A DNA stretch of 64,000 nucleotides, taken from Brassica napus. Taxonomy: Eukaryota > Streptophyta > Magnoliopsida > Brassicales > Brassicaceae. The notes below the pieces were generated by a model, which saw only the letters and a list, made by a program, of their open reading frames with translations, had not been told where the DNA came from and did no database searches. How positions within the stretch are numbered: the first letter of the stretch is position 1; each line of letters starts with the position of its first letter. The DNA is taken from assembly GCF_020379485.1 (NCBI RefSeq), contig NW_026014857.1:62001-126000 (forward strand). Reading direction: 5' to 3'. Positions 43,312 through 54,595 of the stretch are shown in pieces. A program made the position numbers and the translations under genes.

Positions 43312-44145
43312 TAATGAGATCCTAGGATGATGCTCTGGAACAGATGGGATAATCCTTGCAGAAACGAATCAAAAGACTCAAGCTTCTCAAGGTATGTGGA
43401 TCGAATGGTGACACAAGAGGCTGCGGAAAGGCTTCTTGATACTCCTAGGCTTAGATCGGATATGACACACCTCTCTAAAGCCCTTGGGCGTTGGATATTA
43501 CACACCAACAGACTGGATATTACACACCAGACACACTTCAACTCGCCAAAGACAAGAGAAAAGAGAGAAAAAGGTTTTTGATAAAAGATTGCTTAATGAT
43601 CATGGGGGGTCACGACCAGAATATAAAGAGAGGCCCTTGTACATGCACAAGGTCTCGAAAATAGAAATAAAAATAAAGGGAACAGGCTCCCTTGGAAACT
43701 AAACAAAGACCAAGTTTTCGAAATTATTCAAAACATAAAACATATGATAAAAATAACATAAGATAGATAATGTGGTTGGTCCGGGATCATCATCTAGGAG
43801 ATGTGAAAGTAAACTTGTGGCCTCGTTAAAAACCTTCCTTTGGAAAACCAAGTGGGACAAAACCAAAGGTTAGGAAAAGAGCACACACAAGCTACTTGCC
43901 TAGATGATGATCAGCTTGAAGGTGGAGTAGCTTGAATTGTGGTGAGTGTGTCTTGGTTGATCAAGCTGCAACCAAGACAATCTTCTTGCTTCCTTGACAT
44001 CTTGAGTATTCCTCCATCAGCTTCATTGAGTTTCTTTAATCTGGAACAAGTGTTGGGACCTTCAGGAATGGCTAGGGCATCTTCATCTACAAGCTGGTCC
44101 ATGATCACATTTTCTTTATTGGTAAGCTGGTCTAGAATCATATCA
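43312..44145 (-). repeat. 3' LTR of G2 (834 bp)
   Basis: In sense it starts TGATATGATTC and ends CTCATTA. It encodes the last 78 residues of the G2 ORF. The hairpin at 43833-43874 (stem ccttcctttgg / ccaaaggttagg, slightly imperfect) starts 36 nt after the ORF stop. Three copies of ggatat(g/t)acacacc lie at about 43450-43530. Confidence 0.88.
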
Positions 44146-46268
44146 TTCCCTCCCTCTTGAAAAAGATTTGTCCTCAAATCTGTTTTACCTGCAGTAAGAG
44201 GGACCAAGTCAGTAACCTTAAAGTTTAAAATCAGATTATACTCACCTTGCAAGCCCCTTTGATAGGCATTGTTGCTGATTGGTTCTGTAATGGAGAAGGG
44301 ACTGATCTGTTGGGTTCTCCATACTCCTGATGCATACCTAAAACCTGATTCAAACTCATTGAAACACAACAAGTTAGCAAATGAAAATTTATCAAAGAGT
44401 AAGAGTCTTATCCCAAATCGGTTTTTGCTCAGTTTTGGATTGTAGGCTGCATCTGGGGGAGCTTCTTTGATGAGGATAAAACCAGGGACATGTTGGTTCT
44501 TGTTCAGATCAGGTGGCTTGAACCGATTGTCTTCCTCATGCTTGTTCTTTCTCCTTGATTGCTTCCAAGCTTCCTTATAATCTGCACATGGCTCTTTTGA
44601 CAAAAACAAGTGCATCATATCTGTGTAATCAATAAAATAATTCTTGAAAACATAATTACTTACCCTTGCATACTCACCTGGTCGCCATAGATAGGATTGA
44701 GATTTTATAAACTTAGAAAAATTCAAATAAAGCACACAGAGGATCACCTGACTGGTAGAACCCATAACTCTTTCACCTGAGAATCTTTGGACATGATTCC
44801 AATTCGACGTGAGACCCTGATGAGTTAGGTTTCCATTGCAGTTGGTTTCGTTGCTTAATTCCTTGTGGTTGTTGAGATATGATCCTCGGACTGATCCTAT
44901 GTCAAGTCTGGCGGCTAGACAGCTTCCAAGGTTTTCTTGTTGCATCCCCAATTTAGCCAAGAATTCATCACTGGTACTCTGATTATTATAGCTCCTCTTT
45001 TTGAAAAGTGTAGACCTCAAAAGAGTTTGACCTTGGATTGGTTGCTTTGGAGTTTGTTGTAAGCTATGTTGATCTGGTGGTTTCTCCTTGATTTGAGAAG
45101 AAAATATGAGTTCTTCTCCTGATCCAGTAATCACTTCACCATTCTCTCCAGTGAATCCTCCATCTCCACTCATGGTTTGATAGTCTCTGTAATGGTGCTG
45201 AAGCTGCTGCATATCAGGTGGTTTCCATATCTTGATATGGCCGAGAAGCAAGGAGTTTTGATCAGCTTCCAACTCATTATTACCCAAGATGATTCTAGAA
45301 CGGACAGAGTGCTCTCCAAGGAAGATAAATATGCTGACATACGCTCCAGGTCTCCACAGGTAGGTCTGTAATCTTCCAACCCAATCAGACATAGACATCT
45401 CTCGGAATGAATTCAAACCGATATGTTTTGCCAATCTAGTAATATCTTGATGATCAGGTGGCCATTTGCTGCGCTTTCTGGTTTGCTGGAACCAGGACAG
45501 AGTGGGTAACCTTTTCCAATTGGTTTCGTAGTGAAACTCCTGTTGAGCTGAGGCGTGCAACACCTTATCTTCAGAGGTTGAGAAATTAACAAAATCAAAT
45601 GTTGCTGCAGCTGATTCCTTTTCAATTAGTTGGTTCTTTTTCCTGAGACTACACAGCTTTCCTCCAGGCTCAAATACAACATGCTTCATGCCCATTTCGT
45701 GTCTTGAAAGCTCCACTGCTCTGGTCTTGTTCCAAACAAAAGGACTGATGAGAAAAGTACTCAAGAAAGTCCTTTGAAAATCAGATGGATCAAAGACAAT
45801 CAGCTTATTCATTCCATGATCTTCTTGTGGTTCAGTGGGTGCCTCCTCTTCTATCACCTTCTGTATGATAGGAACCATGACCTCTTGAACTGGTTTTTTT
45901 TCTTTTTGAATGACAGGAGCAGATACTTTGGCCTGATCTTCTTGGATAGGTGCAGCTAAGTCTGGTTCTGCAGCTTTAAGTTCTGAGACAGTAGAAACTG
46001 ATTCTTGATGCTTTATGAGCTTCTTCTGCTTGTCTAAATGCTTGATGATGTTAATAATCTCCTTGTCAATGCTACTGATTTTTTTCTCATAATCAGCCAT
46101 CTTGGTTTCTTCTTTTCTTGTTCTTTTCTTCCTTTGATTCTTGGATGAATGTAGCTCATGGCGAAAAGATTCAAGTTTGGAGTCCATCATCTTCTCCATT
46201 CTCGTAGTCATTGCTTCAAGTATAAACCTTTCATCCTTAGTAAGTTTTCCTTTCTGATCACCTGCCAT
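43911..46268 (-). CDS. G2 non-autonomous ORF, unknown protein with gag-like start and integrase-type tail
   Basis: The ATG at 46268 (MAGDQKGKLTKDERFILEAM) gives about 785 residues with no interruption. The first 100 residues are charged and probably coiled-coil, like the start of a gypsy gag; the gag core domain kept in G1 is absent. The next about 550 residues match the unknown middle of G1 along the whole length: WNKTRAVELSRHEMGM, HVVFEPGGKL, WPPDHQD, YLWRPGAY, GSYLNNHKELSN, LTSNWNHVQ, YLWRPGEY, LFLSKEPCADY. The YLW(R/K)PG(A/E)Y motif occurs twice. The end (NAYQRGLQGEYN, TDLRTNLFQEGGNDMILDQ) is the tail of the G3 integrase; the frame passes through the polypurine tract and ends 235 bp inside the LTR. 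No catalytic motif is seen. I do not recognise the middle domain. Confidence 0.82.
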   Translation of the reverse strand: MAGDQKGKLTKDERFILEAMTTRMEKMMDSKLESFRHELHSSKNQRKKRTRKEETKMADYEKKISSIDKEIINIIKHLDKQKKLIKHQESVSTVSELKAAEPDLAAPIQEDQAKVSAPVIQKEKKPVQEVMVPIIQKVIEEEAPTEPQEDHGMNKLIVFDPSDFQRTFLSTFLISPFVWNKTRAVELSRHEMGMKHVVFEPGGKLCSLRKKNQLIEKESAAATFDFVNFSTSEDKVLHASAQQEFHYETNWKRLPTLSWFQQTRKRSKWPPDHQDITRLAKHIGLNSFREMSMSDWVGRLQTYLWRPGAYVSIFIFLGEHSVRSRIILGNNELEADQNSLLLGHIKIWKPPDMQQLQHHYRDYQTMSGDGGFTGENGEVITGSGEELIFSSQIKEKPPDQHSLQQTPKQPIQGQTLLRSTLFKKRSYNNQSTSDEFLAKLGMQQENLGSCLAARLDIGSVRGSYLNNHKELSNETNCNGNLTHQGLTSNWNHVQRFSGERVMGSTSQVILCVLYLNFSKFIKSQSYLWRPGEYARVSNYVFKNYFIDYTDMMHLFLSKEPCADYKEAWKQSRRKNKHEEDNRFKPPDLNKNQHVPGFILIKEAPPDAAYNPKLSKNRFGIRLLLFDKFSFANLLCFNEFESGFRYASGVWRTQQISPFSITEPISNNAYQRGLQGEYNLILNFKVTDLVPLTAGKTDLRTNLFQEGGNDMILDQLTNKENVIMDQLVDEDALAIPEGPNTCSRLKKLNEADGGILKMSRKQEDCLGCSLINQDTLTTIQATPPSS

Positions 46269-46847
46269 GGTACCTGAAACAGAAAACAACACACAGCAGT
46301 AACAAGTTCTAAAGAAAACAAACAATCAACTTGTAACAGAGACAGATACAAATTGAAATTCAATTCTAAATAAAACAAGTTGATAATCAGAACAGGTTGA
46401 TAATCAGAAACAAATAACCACAAGAAAAGAAACGATCAATTTTGAACCAAACATAAACTGATCAAACGACAAAAATCAAACCTTTAACTTCTCTGATCAA
46501 TTTCGAACTCAACCAAAGACAAGAACAGATCGATTTCTCAATAATTATCAGATTCAATTCAATAAAACAAATCTAAAACTTCTTCAACAAGGATCCGAAG
46601 AGTCTAATACCAGGAATAAGATCAAACAACCCTATTTCGATAGATTTCTTCACAAGAAATATAGATCAACATGAAATCAAAGAGTATATGAAAGACTTCA
46701 ACAGATTTATGATCAAAACACTCAGATTTTTCAGATTTCAACAATAGAAACACAGATCGATCAAAATCACAACAGAATATGAAGAGATCAAATCGACAAC
46801 AGATAGAAATCAAAACACTTCCCTTCCAGAATTGCTATGATACCACT
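46269..46847 (-). other. 5' leader of G2, no gene
   Basis: About 580 bp from PBS to ATG, T-rich in sense, ending ttttctgtttcag before gtaccATG. It is a candidate 3' splice site; no clear donor was identified. Confidence 0.5.
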
Positions 46848-47680
46848 TAATGAGATCCTAGGATGATGCTCTGGAACAGATGGGATAATCCTTGCAGAAA
46901 CGAATCAAAAGACTCAAGCTTCTCAAGGTATGTGGATCGAATGGTGACACAAGAGGCTGCGGAAAGGCTTCTTGATACTCCTAGGCTTAGATCGGATATG
47001 ACACACCTCTCTAAAGCCCTTGGGCGTTGGATATTACAAACCAACAGACTGGATATTACACACCAGACACACTTCAACTCGCCAAAGACAAGAGAGAAGA
47101 GAGAAAAAGGTTTTGATAAAAGATTGCTTAATGATCATGGGGGGTCACGACCAGAATATAAAGAGAGGCCCTTGTACATGCACAAGGTCTCGAAAATAGA
47201 AATAAAAATAAAGGGAACAGGCTCCCTTGGAAACTAAAGAAAGACCAAGTTTTCGAAATTATTCAAAACATAAAACATATGATAAAAATAACATAAGATA
47301 GATAATGTGGTTGGTCCGGGATCATCATCTAGGAGATGTGAAAGTAAACTTGTGGCCTCGTTAAAAACCTTCCTTTGGAAAACCCAGTGGGACAAAACCA
47401 AAGGTAAGGAAAAGAGCACACACAAGCTACTTGCCTAGATGATGATCAGCTTGAAGGTGGAGTAGCTTGAATTGTGGTGAGTGTGTCTTGGTTGATCAAG
47501 CTGTAACCAAGACAATCTTCTTGCTTCCTTGACATCTTGAGTATTCCTCCATCAGCTTCATTGAGTTTCTTTGATCTGGAACAAGTGTTGGGACCTTCAG
47601 GAATGGCTAGGGCATCTTCATCTACAAGCTGGTCCATGATCACATTTTCTTTATTGGTAAGCTGGTCTAGAATCATATCA
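46848..47680 (-). repeat. 5' LTR of G2 (833 bp)
   Basis: It pairs with the 3' LTR with about eight differences including one indel. The hairpin copy is at 47368-47409. The minus-strand frame 47446-47808 is the LTR-encoded tail reading into copia I and is not a gene. Confidence 0.88.
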
Positions 47681-47685
47681 GAAAG

Positions 47686-50600
47686 GGAGGCAAGGGCGCA
47701 TGTATCTGATGGAGCAGGACCATCTAACCGTGGAGCTGAAGGAGAGGGGCGTGAGGGTGATGGCAAGGCAATGGTGACATACTCAGCAACTCCTACCTTC
47801 CGCAGCAATGATCATGACTTCATAAGGAGATCCGAGATGGATGCACTCATCAAAATGCTCAAGGAGAATGGTAACATTCATGGGTACTCTTTTGGTGCAT
47901 CAATGATAGCTAGGACTATAGATACGTCTCCATGTGGCATTGACATTGCTAGGATGAATAGCATTAAGAGTAGTGAAAATGCTAGAGCTGAGTACACCTT
48001 TGCTAGAATGCTAGAATGAATCATGAGCTTAAAGCATTCAGATCACCGTTGAACCTATGTCATACTGCTAGCAACATAACTAAGCCACTAATTGTTGATT
48101 CTGGTGCATCTCATCACATAATTAGTGATACAAACCTCATTAAGGATATAGAACCAACTAATGGACATGTTATGATTGCAAATGGAGATAAAATACCTAT
48201 TAAAGGAATAGGGAACTTGAAACTGTTTGATAAAAACTCTAGAGCTTTCTATATGCCTGATTTCACATCTAACTTGTTATCTGTCAAGAAATGCACAACT
48301 GATCTGAATTGCAATGTTATATTCAGTCCTAATGATGTGAATTTTCAGGATATTGAGAGCAGCCAAATGATTGGAAAAGGAATCACTAAAGGAGAGTTGA
48401 ATTTGCTTGAAGAACTTGATCCTGTTTCCAATTACAACTGCTCATTTACTTCTGCTTCTAGTTTAAATAAAAATGCTTTGTGGCATGCTAGATTAGGACA
48501 TCCTCATGGTAGGGCTTTGAACTTGATGTTACCAGGTGTTTCATTTGAAAATAAGGATTGTGAAGCTTGCATTTTGGGCAAGCATTGTAAAACTGTTTTT
48601 GCAAACTCTACTAGTGTTTATGATAAGTGCTTTGATCTTATACATTCTGATGTTTGGACTGCACCTTGCATATCTAGAGATAATCATAAATACTTTGTCA
48701 CATTCATTGATGAAAAATCCAAATACACCTGGTTAACTTTAATCCCATCAAAAGATAGAGTGATAGATGCATTTAAGAACTTTCAAGCTTATGTGACTAA
48801 CCATTATCATGCCAAGATTAAAATTTTTAGATCAGATAATGGAGGAGAGTACACAAGCTATGCGTTCAAGAGCCATCTGAACCATCATGGGATCCTACAT
48901 CAAACAAGTTGTCCTTATACTCCACAACAGAATGGGGTAGCTGAGAGGAAGAACAGGCACTTGATGGAGGTTGCTAGATCATTGATGTTTCAAGCCAATG
49001 TCCCAAAGAGATTTTGGAGTGATGCAGTTGCAACTGCATGCTATTTGATCAACCGGATTCCCACCAAGGTGTTAAAGGATCAAGCACCATTTGAGGTTCT
49101 CAACAAGCACAAGCCATCAGTCGAGTACTTGAGAGTATTTGGGTGTTTATGCTATGTGCTGGTACCAGGGGAGTTGAGAAACAAGTTAGAAGCAAGAAGC
49201 AGGAAGGCAATGTTCATTGGCTACTCAACAACTCAGAAAGGATACAAGTGTTATGATCCAGAAACTAGAAGAGTACTTGTATCTAGAGATGTGAAGTTCA
49301 TTGAAGAAAGAGGGTACTATGAGGAGAAGAACCAAGAAGAATTGAAGGATCTCACATCAGATAAAGCTGCAGTCTTAAGGACTACCTTGGAAGGCCTGGG
49401 TATCAAGATGAACCAGGATCAGTCCACAAGAAGTGGAAGACAAGAAGATAGCTCAACTGAACCAAGTAGAGATGCTCAAACACCTCACCTTGATCATGAG
49501 GGGGGAAGTGAACCTGAAACTCAAGAAAATGGCCAAGAAGGAGTCGGCTTGAGTGAAGAAGGAGAAGAGTTCAACTCAGGTTCTCATCATCAAGGTGAGC
49601 AAGACCAAGGAGATGAAGAACATGAAAGTGAAGCACAAGAACCGCATATACAAGCTGAGCCGGTTCAAGAGCAAGAACAACCAGTTTTGAGGATAAGCAC
49701 AAGGCTGAGAAAGGATCCTTCCTCTTGGGTAAACACGCGAGTGTACTACAATACCCAAGCTGTGGAGCATCCTTCTCAGGTTGTGTGTTCCTTTGCTCAA
49801 TACCCTGAAGAACATTGTGCCTTCATGGTTAACTTGGATGAGAACTACATCCCAAGAAGCTATGAAGAAGCAATCGTGGATAAAGAATGGAAGGAGTCAG
49901 TTGGAGCTGAGGCAGGAGCTATGATCAAGAATGATACATGGTATGAAAGTGAGTTACCAAAAGTGAAGAAGGCTGTGACTAGTAGATGGATATTCACAAT
50001 CAAGTATAAGGCTGATGGAAAGATTGAGAGGAAGAAGTCACGGCTAGTTGCAAGAGGTTTGACTCAAACTTATGGAGAAGATTACATAGAAACCTTTGCA
50101 CCAGTAGCTAAACTACACACAATCCGGACTGTGTTAAGCTTGGCTGTGAATCTTGGATGGGGTTATGGCAAATGGATGTGAAGAATGCATTCCTACAAGG
50201 TGAACTTGAGGATGAAGTGTATATGCATCCACCTCCAGGCCTTGAACACTTAGTGAAGAGAGGGAATGTGTTGAGATTGAAGAAAGCTATCTATGGGCTG
50301 AAGCAATCACCAAGAGCTTGGTACAACAAGCTGAGCACTACTCTCAATGGCCGAGGCTTCAAGAAGTCTGAACTAGATCACACTCTCTTCACACTCACAA
50401 CTCCCTCAGGTATGGTTGCACTCCTTGTGTATGTTGATGATATCATTATCACAGGAAGTGATAAGGAAGGTATCATAGCAACCAAGGAGTTCCTTAAATC
50501 CATGTTTGAGATTAAAGACTTGGGAGAAATGAAATACTTTCTTGGAATTGAGATATGTAGATCCAAGGAAGGTTTATTCATGTCCCAAAGGAAGTATACA

Positions 50601-51401
50601 CTTGATCTTTTGAAAGGTGCAGGTGCTTATGGAGGCAAGACAGCAAGGATGCCTATGGAGGATGGCTACAAAGTCCCACGAGAGGGGGAGATTGAAGACA
50701 GCAAACTTTATCAGGATCCTAAACTCTATAGAAAACTAGTTGGTAAATTGATTTACCTTACCATAAGTAGACCTGATATTTGTTTTGCTGTGAATCAGGT
50801 GAGTCAACACATGCAAGTGCCTAAGGAGCATCACTGGCGCATGGTGGAGAGAATCCTGATGTATCTCAATGGCTCACCTGATCAAGGAGTATGGATGGGT
50901 TGCAATGGGAGCACTGAAGTGGTTGGATACTGTGATGCGGATTGGGCCGGTGATAGAGCAGACAGGAGATCAACCACAGGCTATTGCACATTCATTGGAG
51001 GCAACTTGGTTACATGGAAGAGTAAAAAGCAGAAGGTGGTCTCTTGCTCAAGCGCATAAGCTGAGTATAGAGCTATGCTGAAGCTTACCAACGAGCTGGT
51101 GTGGATCAAAGGCATCTTGAAGCATTTGGAGATTGATCAAGCCACGCCAATGACAATGCATTGTGATAACCAAGCAGCTATCCATATTGCCTCCAACTCA
51201 GTGTTCCATGAGAGAACCAAGCACATTGAAGTTGATTGCCACAAGGTGAGGCAGATGATCATCCTAGGAGTCATCTTGCCATGCTACACAAGGAGTGAAG
51301 ATCAGTTGGCTAATGTGTTCACCAAGGCTGCAAGACAGAAGAAAATGGAGTCCATTCACATCAGGTTGGGCCTCATTGATCTTGGGAAGAGAAGGAGCTG
51401 A
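47686..51401 (+). pseudogene. copia I protease-integrase-RT-RNase H, with frameshifts and a stop at the RNase H catalytic Glu
   Basis: This resumes the I polyprotein after G2. Order: gag C-terminal linker (47686-48010); protease DSGASHHII; integrase HARLGHPH, CEACILGKHC, HSDVW, RSDNGGEY, AERKNRH; RT WQMDVKNAFLQG, YVDDIIIT; RNase H YCDADWAGD, HCDNQ. Breaks: a duplicated atgctaga near 48002-48016 shifts the frame before protease; a one-base loss near 50155 shifts it just before the first RT catalytic Asp; TAA at 51057-51059 replaces the Glu of the AEAEY motif in RNase H. QLANVFTKA replaces QLADVFTKA. It cannot produce working RT or RNase H without several corrections. Confidence 0.9.
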
Positions 51402-51434
51402 TCCCCTTTGGCTGTGAGGTCTTTACTCTTTTTC

Positions 51435-51474
51435 CCTCATCAAGGTTTTGTCCCAATGGGTTTCCTTGGTGAGG
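51435..51474 (+). other. conserved 3' hairpin of I
   Basis: Stem cctcatcaagg / ccttggtgagg (one U-G) encloses cccaatggg. It starts 33 nt after the pol stop and ends 67 nt before the 3' LTR. The polypurine tract aagcttgagggggag ends at 51541. Confidence 0.82.
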
Positions 51475-51541
51475 TTTTTAATGAGGAAGATCTCATGGCT
51501 GTCCAAGCTTAGACTTTCACAAAGCTAAGCTTGAGGGGGAG

Positions 51542-52129
51542 TGTTGAGATGAGTTGAGGCATTTGAGGTAAAGACACAAAGGAGTTGAGAACATAAAGAG
51601 AGAGCAAGGAGTTAAGAGGAGGAATGAGCTGATAGGGATGGTACGGACGGATAGGCCGTACCATTGGCCGTACAAAGGTAAAAGCGGCCAAGTAACTCTC
51701 CGGGTAACTTACATGGACCGACTTGAAGTTACACTTGACCAAAGCCTTATCCGAACGTTGGAGAGGATAAGGGAGGCGCGGCTTGACAGCTAGGACAGGC
51801 TGGCAAGAGCTGGAAAGGAAGAGCATCTAGTCTTGGATCAAGAAGATGCTTCAAACGTGTGGAGACTATCATTGGCCGATTCAAACTAAAGCACCAGCTC
51901 ATCTTTGACTCTACATGCTTTCTTATCCTTATGATTTCGAAACCCTAATGTGTATGGACCTATATAAGTTGTGAGCTCATCATTAATAAGATCAGACAGT
52001 TCTAATCACTAAATCTCTCTACACATTTCACAATGATTCTCCATTAGTCTCATAATCTCCCATTCTACCTTAATCTATCTCATATTCTCTTCTAAACTCA
52101 GATTATACTTTACATTTCTCAAACTTATA
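51542..52129 (+). repeat. 3' LTR of I (588 bp)
   Basis: Identical to the 5' LTR except tttctc for tttttc near the end. TATATAA lies at 51961-51967. Confidence 0.93.
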
Positions 52130-52134
52130 AGATA

Positions 52135-54595
52135 CACAAGCTCTCCTCACCATACTTTCCCTCATCCAATCAGGCACATACAAGCAGCTAGTAAAGCACC
52201 AAGAGTGATCTGAAGCGTCCAATTGAAACCAGAAGATCTCAACCCTTCTTATCTTATCTCTTAGCTAGGGTTTCCTAAGTATTACAAGTTGTAAGGCTAG
52301 TATATAAGCTTAAGGATGTCGATTTGTAATAACTAAGTGAGTAAGGGGGGAAACCCTTCTCCTTCATGTTCTATGAAAGTCTGTTCTTGATACTAAGTCT
52401 CTAATATATTCTCTAAGTCTCTCAGTCTCTTTAATCTTGTTACCTAGTCTCTTTCATACTCTAAATCTCTCCCCATACTCCTAAGTCTCAAATCTGTTCA
52501 CATAAACTCTCCTAAACACTTTCTCACACACACCTTGAGTGAATCCTTATAAAAATCTCATGGTATCAGAGCCAGGTTCATCAGAACCTGGTATCTAACT
52601 TCCGCAAAGCTCAAGCCCACTTCCATGGCTGTTTGAAGCAAAGAAAAAGCTCTTTGGTCCAGCCAACGTTTGTGCATCTTCAGGAGGAAGATAAACACAT
52701 CCGAGGTGCTTAAGAAGCTGTATGGGCTCTATCCTGACCTATCAAGCTCGACCTGAAGAAAGGAGACCCTGAAGAACAAAGCCTTGAAGTGGTTTGACAA
52801 CACTCTTCAAGAGCTAGATCCTTGAGTCTTAGTGGTGGTTCAAGAAGAAAGGTGACAGCTTTCTACTTGGGACTGGTTTTGGCGACTTGACAGGGAGGAA
52901 AGGAGGTGTCTCAGCCATGGTGGGCTCAAGAGGATGGTTCATGAAAGAAGAAGGGGTGTTATACGACACCAAGAGCTCAACATCTGGCCATGAACCATGG
53001 AGATTCAAGGAACTAGTAAAAGTTCCTTGGCTGTAAGCTGGATCTCTTTCCCTCTTTATTAAAAAGCTTGAGTATAGAAATGTTGAGGTGGTGTGGTGAT
53101 TGATATGCTGTGTATATCCCAGGATGCTTTAAAGGCTTGTTTAGTGTTTTTTTTTTTGAAGATAAAGTGATTGCTCTAGTTCAGTCATGAGTTTGCTAAG
53201 ATATTAAAACTTATTGTTTGAATCCTGTGCTCATGAACTGAAATTGATTGAAGTAATGCTGAGAACTGTGTAGTCCCGGATATAATGATGCTTGTCAGGA
53301 AGTTAGTAGACGTCTAAACCTGATTGTTTTTCATGAAATGAATCCGATGGCTGTCTGACATTGAAGCATTAGATTCATGTCTAAGTGCTGAGTAAAGAAG
53401 CTCTTAAGAGTGCCTAAGTAACTTGTCTTGAATCTGTTAGGATCCTGCTTGTACTTAGAGAGTTAGCTTGCAAAGAATAGAACTTGATAATGCCTTGTGT
53501 CTATCTGTTGCATTGCTTGTGATAGTAGGAATCAAACTTGATAAGTCATTAATCAAGGTTTGACATCAATAAGATTGAAAATGGTTAAATGCTTAATGTC
53601 AGTTCTAAATTAAAATTGTCTTGTTGAGATGATAGATTATATTATCATGCTTGCTGTTATGAGTTAGAAATAGATTAAGATTAATGCATACTGCCTTGTA
53701 TTGTTGCATTAGATTAAAGTCTAAATTGCATATTAAGGAGTGTTTAAAAGTGCCTAAATACTTTGACTTGAATCTGACAAGGTCTTGCTTAGTATTTAGA
53801 GAATGTTTGCTTGCATAGATAAGAACTTGACATTGTCTTGATTCTATCTAATGCTATAAAGCTTGAGACATTGGTGATCAAACTTGATGAAGTCAAGGAT
53901 TGATCCCAATGCAATTGTGTCTTATCTTTGCTAGAGTTTGATGATGTTTCAGGTTCACAAAAGGGGTTCCTAGTTCATCATCAAATCCGAGTTGAAAGAG
54001 AAAGAATGGTGCCCATTGTGTGTGCAATGGAGAGTTATTACAAGAAGGGTGAAGCGCAGATGGTTGTAAAACTCACTTGAAGCTCACTGGTCTTCCTCTT
54101 ACCATTGCAAGTAACTGAAGAAGAAGCCAACCGGGTCTAGGCAGTGGCGTGCCTAGTCAAGAGGGTGCTCAAACTAAGACAGAGCACTCTTGGCTGTGTG
54201 AAGAAGAAAACTACTCTATCAAGGCGGCTTCTATTGTGAGGTGATTGAAGAAGTAGCTGAAGCATCCACAAGCATTCCATCATGGTGGTGAATTCAGAAG
54301 GGTGATTGCAATAAGAGAAGAAGAAGAGTAAGGATTCAAGTGGTAACTTTGAGAACCACTCCTCATCATCTTAACCAGTAAACCTAATCTCATCTATCTT
54401 AATATGTCTTGATAGGTTTATCTCCTGAGTATACTATGTGCTTTCCCTAATTCCATTAAGAGTTTATAGCTTCTAGTAGAATGTCTAGGCCAATTGCACT
54501 GAAATTATTTTGCTGCTGCATGTCTTATTGATAGGAAGTAATGTCTAGAGTTCCAGAATCTCATGGTCTGTTTATTACATTGTCTTGGATGTTGT
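52135..54595 (+). mobile_element. non-coding LTR element X2: end of 5' LTR and internal region
   Basis: 52135-52560 is the rest of the X2 5' LTR (TATATAA at 52301-52307, then gagtaaggggggaaaccc and a T/C-rich stretch), ending AAATCTCA. The PBS TGGTATCAGAGCC is at 52561-52573. The internal region to 54595 has no coding potential. It is the forward version of D 20194-22559 and continues into sequence matching X1 10473-10900. It is interrupted by G3 at 54596 (predicted target duplication gttgt). The rest lies beyond the window. Confidence 0.82.

Larger units (their letters stand above)
43312..47680 (-). mobile_element. non-autonomous CRM/CRB-like gypsy element G2
   Basis: LTRs of 834 and 833 bp (43312-44145, 46848-47680), target duplication gaaag (43307-43311, 47681-47685), PBS TGGTATCATAGCA at 46833-46845 two bases from the LTR, and a polypurine tract next to the left LTR. 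Total length is 4.37 kb. It contains only one long ORF, related to that of G1. LTRs differ at about eight positions by eye (1%). It lies within the gag region of copia I. Confidence 0.88.
41619..52129 (+). mobile_element. Ty1/copia element I, complete but defective, carrying G2
   Basis: Two 588-bp LTRs (41619-42206, 51542-52129) with one difference by eye, target duplication agata (41614-41618, 52130-52134), PBS 42207-42219 and polypurine tract ending 51541. The polyprotein is split by G2 and has several independent defects. I is inserted in the 5' LTR of X2. Confidence 0.93.
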
